Source of the DNA: JBDFMH01 sp047238125
Lineage (GTDB): Bacteria; Pseudomonadota; Alphaproteobacteria; Sphingomonadales; Sphingomonadaceae
Assembly: GCF_047238125.1 (NCBI RefSeq)
Contig: NZ_JBDFMH010000001.1
Span: 2,542,001-2,606,000, forward strand
DNA length: 64,000 nt
Reading direction: 5' to 3'
A program made the translations under genes and the position numbers. Below are positions 8,231-16,867 of the stretch, piece by piece (position 1 is the stretch's first letter; each line of letters starts with the position of its first letter). The notes under the pieces were generated by a model. The model was not told where the DNA came from. It worked only from the letters and a program-made list of their open reading frames with translations, and ran no database searches.

Positions 8231-9445
8231 TCAGGCCGCCAGCGCGGCCTTCAGGTCATCGACCAGGTCGGTGCGCTCCCACGGGAAATAGTCGCCGTCG
8301 GCCTTGCGCCCGAAATGGCCATAGGCCGCGGTCCTGGCGTAGATCGGCTTGTTCAGGCCGAGATGGGTGCGGATGCCGCGCGGGGTGAGCCCGCCCAGCT
8401 TCTCGATCCGGCCGATCGCAGCCTCGAGCTGGTCGTCGCCGACCGTACCGGTGCCGTGCGTGTCGACATAGAGCGACAGCGGCTTCGACACGCCGATCGC
8501 ATAGGCCAGCTGGATCGTGCAACGCTGGGCGAAGCCGGCCGCGACGATGTTCTTGGCCAGATAGCGCGTGATGTAGGCCGCCGAGCGATCGACCTTCGTC
8601 GGATCCTTGCCGCTGAACGCACCGCCGCCATGCGGGGCCGCGCCGCCATAGGTGTCGACGATGATCTTGCGCCCGGTGAGCCCCGCGTCGCCATCCGGCC
8701 CGCCGATCTCGAAGCTGCCGGTCGGGTTGATGTGATAGGCGGTCTCGTCGCTCAGCAGTTCGGCCGGGATCACCTTGGCGATCACGCCCTTCACATAGGC
8801 GTGAAGCTCGGCTTCCTTCTCGCCTTCGTCATAGCCCTTGCCATGCTGGGTCGACACGACGACCGCAGTGCAGGCGACTGCCTTGCTGCCATTGTAGCGC
8901 AGCGTGACCTGGCTCTTGGTGTCGGGTTCCAGGAAGGGCGCGACGCCGGCATGCCGGTCGGCTGCCATCTGCTCCAGGATCTTGTGGCTATAGTCCAGCG
9001 TCGCGGGCATCAGATCGGGCGTATCGTTGGCGGCATAGCCGAACATGATGCCCTGATCGCCAGCGCCTTCGTCCTTGTTGCCGCTCGCATCCACGCCCTG
9101 CGCGATGTGCGCGGACTGCGGGTGGAGGTTGTTCTCGAAGCGTAGCGTCTGCCAGTGGAAACCGTCCTGCTCATAGCCGATCCGCTTCACGGTATCGCGC
9201 ACCGCCTGTTCGACTTCCTCGGGCACGCCGGGCGCCCAGTTGCCGTTCTCGTCCATGATGCCCTTGCCGCGGATCTCTCCGGCCAGCACCACCAGCTGGG
9301 TCGTGGTCAGCGTCTCGCAGGCGATCCGCGCCTCGGGATCCTTCGACAGGAACAGATCGACGATCGCATCGGAAATCTGGTCGGCGACCTTGTCGGGATG
9401 GCCTTCGGAGACGCTTTCGGACGTGAAGAGATAGGTGCTGCGCAT
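8231..9445 (-). CDS. metK: S-adenosylmethionine synthetase
   Basis: 404 residues, start at MRSTYLFTSESVSEGHPDK. Makes S-adenosylmethionine from methionine and ATP. Conserved features visible: the GHPDKxxD ATP/methionine site, ETxxTT, the GDQGxMFGYA loop, and the C-terminal IGVSKPLS. It is a cytoplasmic enzyme supplying all methyl transfers. The upstream 60 bases contain a perfect 11-bp palindrome with an 8-base spacer (see separate entry), likely the operator of this gene. It is convergent with the phosphoesterase gene; lnt ends about 60 bases upstream. Confidence 0.96.
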   Translation of the reverse strand: MRSTYLFTSESVSEGHPDKVADQISDAIVDLFLSKDPEARIACETLTTTQLVVLAGEIRGKGIMDENGNWAPGVPEEVEQAVRDTVKRIGYEQDGFHWQTLRFENNLHPQSAHIAQGVDASGNKDEGAGDQGIMFGYAANDTPDLMPATLDYSHKILEQMAADRHAGVAPFLEPDTKSQVTLRYNGSKAVACTAVVVSTQHGKGYDEGEKEAELHAYVKGVIAKVIPAELLSDETAYHINPTGSFEIGGPDGDAGLTGRKIIVDTYGGAAPHGGGAFSGKDPTKVDRSAAYITRYLAKNIVAAGFAQRCTIQLAYAIGVSKPLSLYVDTHGTGTVGDDQLEAAIGRIEKLGGLTPRGIRTHLGLNKPIYARTAAYGHFGRKADGDYFPWERTDLVDDLKAALAA

Positions 9446-9474
9446 GTTAGCCTTTCCGGTGGGCGCGGGTGCGA

Positions 9475-9504
9475 GCCGCATATAAAGGATTCGTTATATG
9501 CGGC
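9475..9504. promoter_or_regulatory. Perfect palindrome upstream of metK, candidate operator
   Basis: Arms GCCGCATATAA (9475-9485) and TTATATGCGGC (9494-9504) are perfect inverted repeats with an 8-base spacer. It lies 30 bases upstream of the metK ATG. The AT-rich core within this GC-rich genome, and the symmetrical dimer-site shape, fit a transcription-factor operator. ArsR-family regulators of the S-adenosylhomocysteine/methionine cycle (SahR/SamR) bind palindromes before metK and similar genes in Proteobacteria; a match to those is possible but not verified. No known SAM riboswitch shape is evident in the same leader. Confidence 0.55.
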
Positions 9505-9507
9505 CCT

Positions 9508-11013
9508 TTAGCGGGCGGCGCGGTGGCTGGCAATCGCGAGCACGGCGAGCATCGCGGCGACAAGAAATGCTATGGCGTTGCCGCCGCGCGCGAATGGCGT
9601 GGGCTGCAATGCGGCCGGCAGCCGCGCATCAATGACTGCCGCTACCCGCCATGGCAGATGTGCAGTGACATGGCCGGCACCATCGATGACCGCCGAGATG
9701 CCGGTCGGCGTCGATCGCAGCACCGGCATGCCTTCCTCCGCCGCGCGCAGCCGTGCCTGCGCCAGATGCTGGGGCGGCCCCCAGGCGCCGAACCAGGCGT
9801 CGTTCGACGGGTTGAACAGGAAATCCGGCCGATCCCCGCGATCGACGACATGGCCGGAGAAGATGATCTCGTAGCAGATCTGGCTGCCGGCGCGTCCGAA
9901 ACCGGGCAACGCCAGCGTGCGCGGCCCCGGGCCGGGCAGGAAATCGAGATCGCCGGGCGCCAGCCGCGACAGGCCGAGCGCCGACAGGATCGGGCGTGCC
10001 GGCAGATATTCGCCATAGGGCACGAGATGCGCCTTGTCGTACCGGCCGCGCAGCCGCCCTGCCGGATCGAGCGCGAACAGGCTGTTGCGCGCGGCCACCA
10101 CCTTGCCCCCGTCGAACACCAGCGCCACGCCCCCGGTCAGCAGCAGGTCGCGTGGGCCGAGCAGGCTGGCGATCTTGCGGCGCGCGCGCGGCTCTTCTTC
10201 CAGATAGTCGGTTACGGCGGCCTCGGGCCACAGCAGCAGCCGCGGTTCGTCCGATGTACGGCGCGACAGGTTGACGAGCAGTTGCGTGTTGCGCGCCTCG
10301 AAGCCCGGCTTCCACTTGTCCTGCTGGCCGATATTGGGCTGCACGATGCGAATGCGCGGCCCCGTGGCAGCCGGCACGGTCCAGCTCGTCGTGGCCAGCG
10401 CCACCAGCACCAGTGCGGCCAGCGCCAGGGCCGGCCACCGCCGCCGCGGCTCCGCGGCCGCAATCGTGAGCCCGACCGCGAACAGCAGCAGCCCCGATAT
10501 CGCATAGCTGCCGACGATGGCGAACAGCCCGCCGGCGATCACCGGCGCGCCGATCCAGGCTGCGAGCATCGCCGACAGCGGATTCCAGGCAAAGCCGGTG
10601 AACATCGTCGCGCGCAGCCATTCGGTTGCGATCCAGCCCGCCCCTGCGACCGCCGCGAAGGCGATCGGGCGGTCGCGCCCCAGGCGCCACGCCAGCCCGG
10701 CCGCCAATGCGGGATAGACCGCCAGATACAGCGACAGCAGCAGCACCGAGAGCCAGCCCAGCCAGGCCGGCATCGCCGCCTGATAGGTGAAGGCGGTGGC
10801 GATCCAGTTCAGCCCGATCGTGAAATGGCCGAGGCCGAACCACCAGCCGATCGCCAGCGCATGGCGCAGCGTGGGCGCGGCCCGCACCAGCAGCAGCCAG
10901 CCCGCCAGCGCGGCCAGCGCGACCGGCAGCAATCCCCAGGGTGCGAAGCCGGTGGCAGCCAGCGCGCCCGCGATCAGCGCGAGCATCCAGCGGAGATGGA
11001 GCGAGGCAGGCAT
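9508..11013 (-). CDS. lnt: Apolipoprotein N-acyltransferase
   Basis: 501 residues from the ATG at 11013. About seven membrane segments at the N-terminus and one at the C-terminus flank a periplasmic nitrilase-fold domain. Catalytic residues are seen at Glu264 (LLWPEAA), Lys327 (YDKAH, followed by VPYGEYLP) and Cys380 (SQICYE). It transfers the third acyl chain to the N-terminal cysteine of lipoproteins. The open frame continues upstream to 11313 as antisense to the VOC gene; this part is not coding. Two downstream genes run divergently or on the opposite strand. Confidence 0.93.
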   Translation of the reverse strand: MPASLHLRWMLALIAGALAATGFAPWGLLPVALAALAGWLLLVRAAPTLRHALAIGWWFGLGHFTIGLNWIATAFTYQAAMPAWLGWLSVLLLSLYLAVYPALAAGLAWRLGRDRPIAFAAVAGAGWIATEWLRATMFTGFAWNPLSAMLAAWIGAPVIAGGLFAIVGSYAISGLLLFAVGLTIAAAEPRRRWPALALAALVLVALATTSWTVPAATGPRIRIVQPNIGQQDKWKPGFEARNTQLLVNLSRRTSDEPRLLLWPEAAVTDYLEEEPRARRKIASLLGPRDLLLTGGVALVFDGGKVVAARNSLFALDPAGRLRGRYDKAHLVPYGEYLPARPILSALGLSRLAPGDLDFLPGPGPRTLALPGFGRAGSQICYEIIFSGHVVDRGDRPDFLFNPSNDAWFGAWGPPQHLAQARLRAAEEGMPVLRSTPTGISAVIDGAGHVTAHLPWRVAAVIDARLPAALQPTPFARGGNAIAFLVAAMLAVLAIASHRAAR

Positions 11014-11075
11014 CGGCGTCGCGCTAGGGCCGGGGCGCGCTTGGTGCAAGCGAACGGGCTGCGCTATCAGACGGC

Positions 11076-11495
11076 ATGACTGCGCTGCGCCCGTTCCACA
11101 TCGCCTTTCCCGTCCATGATCTGGCCGCCGCACGCGCCTTCTACGCGGGCGTGCTCGGCTGTCCGGAAGGCAGGTCGTCGGAAAGCTGGATCGATTTCGA
11201 TCTCTATGGCCACCAGATCGTGGCGCACCGGGTGGCGCACAGCGGCGATGCCGGGTCGAACCCGGTCGACGGCCATGACGTGCCGGTGCCGCATTTCGGC
11301 GTGGTGCTGGCAATGGACGAGTGGCAGGCGCTGGCCGACCGGGTGGCCACCGCCGGCATCCCGTTCGGCGTGGCCCCGCATATTCGCTTTCAGGGCCAGC
11401 CGGGCGAACAAGCGACGATGTTCTTCCGGGATCCCAGCGGCAATGCGCTGGAATTCAAAGCGTTCGCCGATCCGGGCCAGCTGTTCGCGCGCTGA
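11076..11495 (+). CDS. VOC-superfamily (glyoxalase/extradiol dioxygenase-like) protein
   Basis: 139 residues with two beta-alpha-beta-beta-beta halves typical of the VOC fold: FHIAFPVHDLAAARAFY at the start and FFRDPSGNALEFKAF at the end. His in FHIAF, His in PHFGV and Glu in NALEF are likely metal ligands. It resembles the COG3565 predicted extradiol-dioxygenase group. The substrate is unknown. Its start is 62 bases from the divergent lnt start; its end is five bases from the stop of the Lon-domain gene, so the two are convergent. Confidence 0.8.
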   Translation: MTALRPFHIAFPVHDLAAARAFYAGVLGCPEGRSSESWIDFDLYGHQIVAHRVAHSGDAGSNPVDGHDVPVPHFGVVLAMDEWQALADRVATAGIPFGVAPHIRFQGQPGEQATMFFRDPSGNALEFKAFADPGQLFAR

Positions 11496-11499
11496 CAGG

Positions 11500-12132
11500 C
11501 TACTGCAACGTCGCGCTGTCCTCGCCATCGTCGTTGCGCCGCGCGAAGAACTGCATGAACTGCACCAGCAGTTCGGCCCTCGCACGGATGTCGGGCAATT
11601 CGAGCAGCGCCTGCTTGGCCGCGACATCGAACGGCGCGATCTGGGCGATGCCGTTGACCAACGCCTCGTCATCGAGCCGGGCGACGGCATCCCAATCCAC
11701 CATATAGCCGCGCGCTTCGGCGAAACGGCGTGATTCACGCTCCAGATCGGCGCGCACGATCGCGGCCAACGCCAGCGGCTCCGCGCTGTCGTCGAACTCG
11801 TCGCAGCTCGCCTCGACCTGGCGGAAACTGGTGCCAGCATCCAACTCGCGCAGCAGCCGGAAGCGCGACACGCCTTCCAGCACCAGATTATAGCGTCCGT
11901 CGTCCAGCGCTTCGACATCGGCGATTCGGCCGATGCAGCCGATATCGAACAAGGCCGGCGGTTCGCCGCGATCGCGCGGCTGGATCATCGCGATCCGCCG
12001 GTCGCGTGCCAGGGCATCGGCCACCATCGCCCGATAGCGCGGCTCGAAGATGTGCAGCGGCAGCTGGCTGCGCGGGAACAGCAGCGCCCCCGCCAGCGGA
12101 AAGATCGACAGGCGCTGGCGCGATCCGGCCAT
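11500..12132 (-). CDS. Lon N-terminal substrate-binding domain protein
   Basis: 210 residues, start MAGSRQRLSIFPL. The pattern LSIFPLAGALLFPRSQLPLHIFEPRYRAM and the later ALFDIGCIGRI and RFRLL match the Lon protease N-domain (PUA-like) seen in free-standing LonN proteins. Neither ATPase nor protease domains are present. Such proteins may act in proteolysis control; the role is not known. Its ATG overlaps the stop of the upstream thioredoxin-TPR gene (TGATG at 12134-12130), so the two form an operon, which suggests a protein quality-control context. Confidence 0.85.
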   Translation of the reverse strand: MAGSRQRLSIFPLAGALLFPRSQLPLHIFEPRYRAMVADALARDRRIAMIQPRDRGEPPALFDIGCIGRIADVEALDDGRYNLVLEGVSRFRLLRELDAGTSFRQVEASCDEFDDSAEPLALAAIVRADLERESRRFAEARGYMVDWDAVARLDDEALVNGIAQIAPFDVAAKQALLELPDIRARAELLVQFMQFFARRNDDGEDSATLQ

Positions 12133-13043
12133 CAGGTGAACAGGATCGCGGACAGGCGGCGGCGCTGGCCGCCGACCCACGGATCCTCCAGCCCGACCGC
12201 CTCGAACAGCTTGAGCAGCCGGGCGCGCGCCGCGCCCTCGTTCCAGGTCCGGTCGCGCGCGATGCTGTCCAGCAGCAGATCGGCCGCACCGTCGCGATCG
12301 CCCGATGCCATCAGCGCGCCCGCCAGCTCATAGGCGGCATCCTGATCGTCCGGATTGGCGGCCAGCCGCGCGCGCAGCGGTTCGAGATCGTCCACCGGCA
12401 CTGCTTCGCGGGCCAGCGTCACCGCTGCGCGAGCGCGCTGGACGGCGGCATCCCGGGCGGCATCGGCGGGCAGGGCGTCCAGCGCCGCTTCCGCCGCATC
12501 CGCCTGCCCGGCCGCCAGCAGCGCGCGTGCCTGACCCGCGACCGCGCCCGGATGCTCTGGTGCCATCTCCACGATCTGCCCGAAGATCGAAAGCGCGCGC
12601 TCGATATCGCCCGATTCGAGGATCTCGTCGCCCATCGCAACCAGCGGCTCGATCTCGGCGGCCTGCGCCTGCGCCTCGCCCTGGATCGGCAGCTGGCGCA
12701 GCAGCTGATCGAGCATCTGGCCCAGCTGGCTCTCGCTGCGCGCCTGCGTCAGATCGGCCACCAGCTGGCCCTGGAAAACGGCATAGACGGTGGGGATGGA
12801 TTGGATGCGGAATTGCGCGGCGACGACCTTGTTCTCGTCGACGTTGATCTTGACCAGCTTCACGCCCTTGTCGGCATAGGCAGCAGCGACCTTTTCCAGC
12901 ACCGGTGTCAGCGCCTTGCAGGGGCCGCACCATTCCGCCCAGAAATCCAAGATGACGAGCGCGTTCATCGACGGATCGACGACATCGCGCTTGAAGCCGT
13001 CGATCGCCTCGCGTTCGGCCGCGGTCATCCCCAGTGTCGCCAC
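12132..13043 (-). CDS. Thioredoxin-TPR co-chaperone (CnoX/YbbN-like)
   Basis: 303 residues. An N-terminal thioredoxin domain (about 10-120) carries the WCGPC redox motif at 38-42 and the cis-Pro SIPTVY segment. The C-terminal part (about 130-300) is a helical TPR-like region of Ala-rich repeats. This fits the CnoX (YbbN) family, a redox-sensitive holdase that passes clients to GroEL and protects against hypochlorite in E. coli. E. coli CnoX lacks the CPxC cysteines; here CGPC is intact, so a thioredoxin-like activity is possible, as in Caulobacter CnoX. It overlaps the Lon-domain gene. Confidence 0.86.
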   Translation of the reverse strand: MATLGMTAAEREAIDGFKRDVVDPSMNALVILDFWAEWCGPCKALTPVLEKVAAAYADKGVKLVKINVDENKVVAAQFRIQSIPTVYAVFQGQLVADLTQARSESQLGQMLDQLLRQLPIQGEAQAQAAEIEPLVAMGDEILESGDIERALSIFGQIVEMAPEHPGAVAGQARALLAAGQADAAEAALDALPADAARDAAVQRARAAVTLAREAVPVDDLEPLRARLAANPDDQDAAYELAGALMASGDRDGAADLLLDSIARDRTWNEGAARARLLKLFEAVGLEDPWVGGQRRRLSAILFT

Positions 13044-13191
13044 GCTGCATCATCCCTTGCGATTGCTGTCCCCCTTATGTGGGCGCGCGGGCGCTTTCGC
13101 CAAGCCCCGCATTCGGGCTTGCCGAGCGCGATACGTCACGCTAATAGCCGCGCCTCGCCGCCGGGCTCCCGGTTTGGCGGACCACGCCAGA

Positions 13192-13266
13192 GCGGGCGTA
13201 GCTCAGGGGTAGAGCACAACCTTGCCAAGGTTGGGGTCGAGGGTTCGAATCCCTTCGCCCGCTCCA
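13192..13266 (+). tRNA. tRNA-Gly(GCC)
   Basis: 75 bases including an encoded CCA. The acceptor stem pairs GCGGGCG with CGCCCGC (13256-13262) before discriminator T. The D-arm GCTCAGGGGTAGAGC, an anticodon loop with GCC (in CCTTGCCAAGG) and a TpsiC arm GAGGGTTCGAATCCC are all intact. It reads GGC and GGT glycine codons. It stands alone between two minus-strand genes. Confidence 0.97.
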
Positions 13267-13313
13267 GCATGTATCGGCGGCAGGCCCGCCCGGGCCCACC
13301 GCCTTCCACCAGA

Positions 13314-15479
13314 TCAGCCGCGATCCCTGCCGTGCGACAGCGCGAAGGCGAACACGTCCGCCCACTGCTCGTCGCTCTGCTGGCGGGTCGATCCCACGCC
13401 GTGGCCGGCATCGAACGTCACGCGCAGCAGCACCGGCCCGCCGGTCGATGCCTTCTGCATCCGGGCCGCGAATTTCGCCGGATGCCAGGGCGCCACGCGC
13501 GGATCGGTCATTCCGGTCATCGCCAGGATGGCGGGGTAGCGGGTGCCGTCCTTGATCTTCAGATAGGCATCCATCGCCACCAGCCCGCGATATTCGGCAT
13601 CGTTGGAAGGATCGCCGAATTCGGGGAAGTTGGGGGCACTGTTCTGCTCGATCCCGGCGCGCGCGGTGTTGGTCCAGCCGACATTGTCGACTGCGCCGGC
13701 GAACAGGTCCGGCCGTTCCACCACCGCATTGCCGACCGCGATGCCGCCGGCCGACGTGCCCATCACCGTCAGCCGCTCGGGCTTCGTCCAGCCGGCACGG
13801 ATCACCGCTTCGCATCCGTCGATGAAATCGCGCCAGGTGTTGGGCTTGTTGGCCTTTTGCCCAGCCCGCCACCAGGGCGCACCATATTCGCCACCGCCGC
13901 GGGCATGCACCTCGAACAGCACGCCGCCCTGTTCCAGGAAAGCGATGTAGCGGGGCGAGAAGACGGGCGAGGCCGAGATCCCGTAGCTCGAATAGCATTG
14001 GCCGAGCGCGGGGGCGGATCCATCGCGCTTCAGGCCCCGCTTGGCGACGATCGAGACCGGCACCTTGGTGCCGTCGCGCGCGGTGGCGATCAACCGCACT
14101 GATTCGTAGGCCGCGGTCGAGAAGGCGGGCTTGGGGCTCAGCCCGGTGTCGGTGATGCGGCCGCCCGGTTCGTAGCGATAGATCGCCATCGGCTGCACCC
14201 AGCCCGCCATCCGGATGTCGATGCCGTCGCGGTCGGTCGATCCGTACAGGCCATAGATGCCGGCATCGAACGGCAGCGCGATATCGGCGACCCCTTTGCC
14301 TGGCGCATAGCAGTGCAGCGTCATCGGTCCACCATTCTGCCGTGCGAAATAGATGCCGTCCTTGGTTGCGATCAGCCCGGTGTCCGCGGTTTCCAAGGGG
14401 GCCTTGCCTTCCGGCACCACCACTTCGGCACGGGCCATGTCCGGGGCGGCCGCATCCAGCCGCAGGATCCGGCCGAGCGGCGCATCGCGTTCCGAAACAA
14501 CGAATACATCCCGGCCGCGCAGTGCAAAACTCGTGGCCTGATCCTCCATCCGCGCCGCCGTGCGCCAGCGCGGCTTGCCTGCCGCGGCGTCCGCCAGCGA
14601 TGCCGTCAGGATCGGATTCTCGCGCCGCACGCCGCCATAGGGCAGCAACGCGACCACATCCGATTCGGGCGTCGTGATGACGAACGGAAAGTCGATCGGC
14701 AGTAGCTTGTACCCGTCGACCGTATCGCCGCCGCCCACGATCCGCAGATCCTGCTTCGGATCGGTGCCCACCTTGTGCAGCCAGCAGACGGTGTTCGCGA
14801 AATAGTCCGCCGCGCCGCGCACCGCGCCTTCACGACCGCGGACATAGAAGAAGCCCGACCCGTCGGGCAGCCATTGCGGATTGGCGAAGCGCGCGCGATC
14901 GATCGCTTCGGGAAAGTGCGATCCATCCGCCACGCGCAGGATGCGTGCGACCGACTCTTCCGATCCCGCCGATGACAGGCCGTACGCCACCAACGCGCCA
15001 TCATTGGAGGCATGCCACCAATCCAGGCTGACATGCGCGCCGCTGCCGTCCTTGGCGGCTTCGGGATCGATCAGCAGCCGGCGCTCGCCGCCGGGCCGGT
15101 CGATCACATAAAGCTTGGGCACGCTGGCCCCGCCCGGCCGATATTCGACGAACACGCGCTCGCCCACCCGCTCGATCCGCAGCGCCACCGGCAGGTCGCC
15201 GGTCAGCTCGCCGATCCGCCGCGCCAGCGCCGTGCGTCCCGGCAGCGCGTCCAGCGCGGATCGCGCATAGGCGGCCTGCCCGCGCATCCATGGTTCCCAG
15301 TCGGGATCCTTGGGATCCTCCATCCAGCGATAGGGATCGGGGAGCGTGAGCCCCAGCCGCCGATCGACCGCATCGACCGTCTTGGCGACAGGCGGGCCTG
15401 CGGTCTGCGCAAAGGCGAGCTTGGGCACGGTCAGCAGCGTGATGGACGCGGCCGAGCACAGGAAATCACGACGATCCAT
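13314..15479 (-). CDS. Prolyl oligopeptidase family serine peptidase with Tat-type signal
   Basis: 721 residues. It begins with a twin-arginine-like leader (MDRRDFLCSAASITLL then AFAQ), so export folded to the periplasm is likely. A beta-propeller N-domain is followed by the S9A alpha/beta-hydrolase domain. The catalytic triad is Ser576 in GTSAGG, Asp659 in TDPRV and His693 in DAGHG. It cleaves proline-containing peptides. Prolyl oligopeptidases are usually cytosolic, and a Tat-exported form is common in sphingomonads. The next gene downstream on the + strand is tRNA-Gly; the upstream small membrane protein is on the same strand. Confidence 0.9.
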   Translation of the reverse strand: MDRRDFLCSAASITLLTVPKLAFAQTAGPPVAKTVDAVDRRLGLTLPDPYRWMEDPKDPDWEPWMRGQAAYARSALDALPGRTALARRIGELTGDLPVALRIERVGERVFVEYRPGGASVPKLYVIDRPGGERRLLIDPEAAKDGSGAHVSLDWWHASNDGALVAYGLSSAGSEESVARILRVADGSHFPEAIDRARFANPQWLPDGSGFFYVRGREGAVRGAADYFANTVCWLHKVGTDPKQDLRIVGGGDTVDGYKLLPIDFPFVITTPESDVVALLPYGGVRRENPILTASLADAAAGKPRWRTAARMEDQATSFALRGRDVFVVSERDAPLGRILRLDAAAPDMARAEVVVPEGKAPLETADTGLIATKDGIYFARQNGGPMTLHCYAPGKGVADIALPFDAGIYGLYGSTDRDGIDIRMAGWVQPMAIYRYEPGGRITDTGLSPKPAFSTAAYESVRLIATARDGTKVPVSIVAKRGLKRDGSAPALGQCYSSYGISASPVFSPRYIAFLEQGGVLFEVHARGGGEYGAPWWRAGQKANKPNTWRDFIDGCEAVIRAGWTKPERLTVMGTSAGGIAVGNAVVERPDLFAGAVDNVGWTNTARAGIEQNSAPNFPEFGDPSNDAEYRGLVAMDAYLKIKDGTRYPAILAMTGMTDPRVAPWHPAKFAARMQKASTGGPVLLRVTFDAGHGVGSTRQQSDEQWADVFAFALSHGRDRG

Positions 15480-15565
15480 ATGTCCCCCCAGACAGATCGG
15501 CGATGCGCCGATCCCGGGGAAGCTGGCATGATAGCAAGCGTCTGTCGACAGGGCAGATCCGGCAC

Positions 15566-15587
15566 CGGCGGCGGCACTGCGCCGCCG
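15566..15587 (-). terminator. Hairpin after the small membrane protein gene
   Basis: Perfect 8-bp stem CGGCGGCG (15566-15573) and CGCCGCCG (15580-15587) with a six-base loop, immediately after the stop of the 63-residue gene on the minus strand. There is no T-run after it, so it may be a terminator without a poly-U tract or a mere GC-rich repeat. Confidence 0.35.
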
Positions 15588-15590
15588 CGA

Positions 15591-15782
15591 TCAGACCCTC
15601 AGCGAACCATAGAGGTAGGCCGCGCCGATCAGCAGAGGCAGCGTCATCGACACCGCGACCAGCATCCAGCCGATCATCTCGATCACGGGCGCGGTCTGCC
15701 GGTTGGCGCGGCGATTGCGGGTGATGCTGTTCATCACGAACGTGGCCAGCATCGAATAGGTGAACACGACGGCTTCGATCAT
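15591..15782 (-). CDS. Small two-helix membrane protein, unknown function
   Basis: 63 residues. Two hydrophobic segments are seen: residues about 4-20 (VVFTYSMLATFVMN) and 36-60 (IGWMLVAVSMTLPLLIGAAYLYG), joined by a basic loop with NRRANRQ. The basic loop suggests it lies in the cytoplasm. I do not recognise the family. It sits between the S9 peptidase and the HDAC-like gene, on the same strand as both, with about 80-110 bases on each side. Conserved hydrophobic pattern and low stop frequency favour a real gene, but it is too short to be certain. Confidence 0.55.
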   Translation of the reverse strand: MIEAVVFTYSMLATFVMNSITRNRRANRQTAPVIEMIGWMLVAVSMTLPLLIGAAYLYGSLRV

Positions 15783-15862
15783 CGGACAGGCATCCCCCCG
15801 GACACATCTGGCAGCTGATATCGGGGCAAATGGTTAACGACTCTGCTCGTGCGGGGCAAGGT

Positions 15863-16867
15863 TCAGAAGGTGGAGAGGAAGCCGGCCACGTTCGCGCCCA
15901 GCGCATCCACCGCATAGCCGCCTTCCATCACCACCACCGTCGGCAGGCCCAGAGCCGCGATCGGCGCGGCCATCGCGGCATAGTCCGCGGTGCGGATCGC
16001 GAAGTGGCACAGCGGGTCGTCGACGAACGTATCCGCCCCGAACGACACCAGCAGCAGATCGGGCGCGAAGTCGCGGATCGCGGCCAGCGCGCGATCGAGT
16101 GCGGCCAGATAGGCGCCGATCGCGGTACCGTGCGGCAGCACGATGTTCAGCGTCGCGCCCGCGCCCGCCCCGCCGCCGGTCTCATCCTCGCGCCCCCAGT
16201 AGAAGGGATAGTCGGTCGCGGGATCGGCGTGGAGCGAGGCGAAGAAAACTTCCCCGCGATCCCAGAAGATATCCTGCGTGCCGTTGCCGTGATGATAGTC
16301 GACATCCAGGATCGCCACCCGTCGACCCGCGCGCACCGCCGCCTCGGCCGCGATCGCGACATTGTTGAGATAGGAATAGCCGCCCAGATAATCGGCCCCG
16401 GCATGGTGGCCGGGCGGGCGGCAGAGCGCAAAGGCGGCGCGGTCCTCGCCGTCCAGCACCGCCTGCAGCGCCTCCAGCGCAGTCTGCGCGCCGGCATGCG
16501 CCGCATCCCACGTGCCCGGCCCGATCGGCGTCACGGCATCGAAGCTGTACCGGCCGAGCAGCGCGTCGATCCGATCGGGCGCGATCCGGCGCCTGGCCAC
16601 GACCGGCCAGGCATAGCCGATCGCCTCGCCCGGCCGCCCCGCCGCCTGCCAGCGTTCGAACGCCGTCTGCAGGAAATCGACATAGCCGGCATCATGCACT
16701 GCCAGCAGCGGCGCCAGCCCGAAATCGCGCGGGGGCCGCGTCGGCCCGACCGCCGCAAGGATCATCTCCGCGCGCGCGGCCACGTCGGCATGGGGAGACC
16801 AGCTGCCATTGTGCAGTTCCTGCGCGGGCGCATGCGCCTGCTGGCGCGGATCGAAGACGGTCAGCAT
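15863..16867 (-). CDS. Histone deacetylase family protein (acetylpolyamine amidohydrolase-like)
   Basis: 334 residues. Motifs of zinc-dependent arginase/deacetylase enzymes are intact: RPPGHHAG, DVDYHHGNGTQD (first Asp and His as zinc ligands), FGADTFVDDPL (second Asp) and EGGYAVDALG (catalytic Tyr). The opening VFDPRQQAHAPAQELHNG is typical of the acetylpolyamine amidohydrolase branch rather than protein deacetylases. Likely removes acetyl groups from polyamines. Its ATG at 16867 overlaps the end of nhaA by seven bases, so it is co-transcribed with it. The frame extending to 17254 is out of frame with nhaA and not coding. Confidence 0.83.
   Translation of the reverse strand: MLTVFDPRQQAHAPAQELHNGSWSPHADVAARAEMILAAVGPTRPPRDFGLAPLLAVHDAGYVDFLQTAFERWQAAGRPGEAIGYAWPVVARRRIAPDRIDALLGRYSFDAVTPIGPGTWDAAHAGAQTALEALQAVLDGEDRAAFALCRPPGHHAGADYLGGYSYLNNVAIAAEAAVRAGRRVAILDVDYHHGNGTQDIFWDRGEVFFASLHADPATDYPFYWGREDETGGGAGAGATLNIVLPHGTAIGAYLAALDRALAAIRDFAPDLLLVSFGADTFVDDPLCHFAIRTADYAAMAAPIAALGLPTVVVMEGGYAVDALGANVAGFLSTF

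Noticed and set aside
13192..13266. tRNA-Gly as a phage or island attachment site
   Set aside because: No integrase, no duplicated 3' tRNA end nearby; gene order on both sides is housekeeping.
13141..13998. Minus-strand frame ending in RRDSNPRPQPWQGCALP
   Set aside because: This is the well known spurious translation of the antisense of a tRNA-Gly gene; the rest is antisense frame of the peptidase gene.
11730..14102. 790-codon plus-strand frame
   Set aside because: Runs antisense across the Lon-domain, thioredoxin-TPR and peptidase genes and straight through tRNA-Gly; cannot be a gene.
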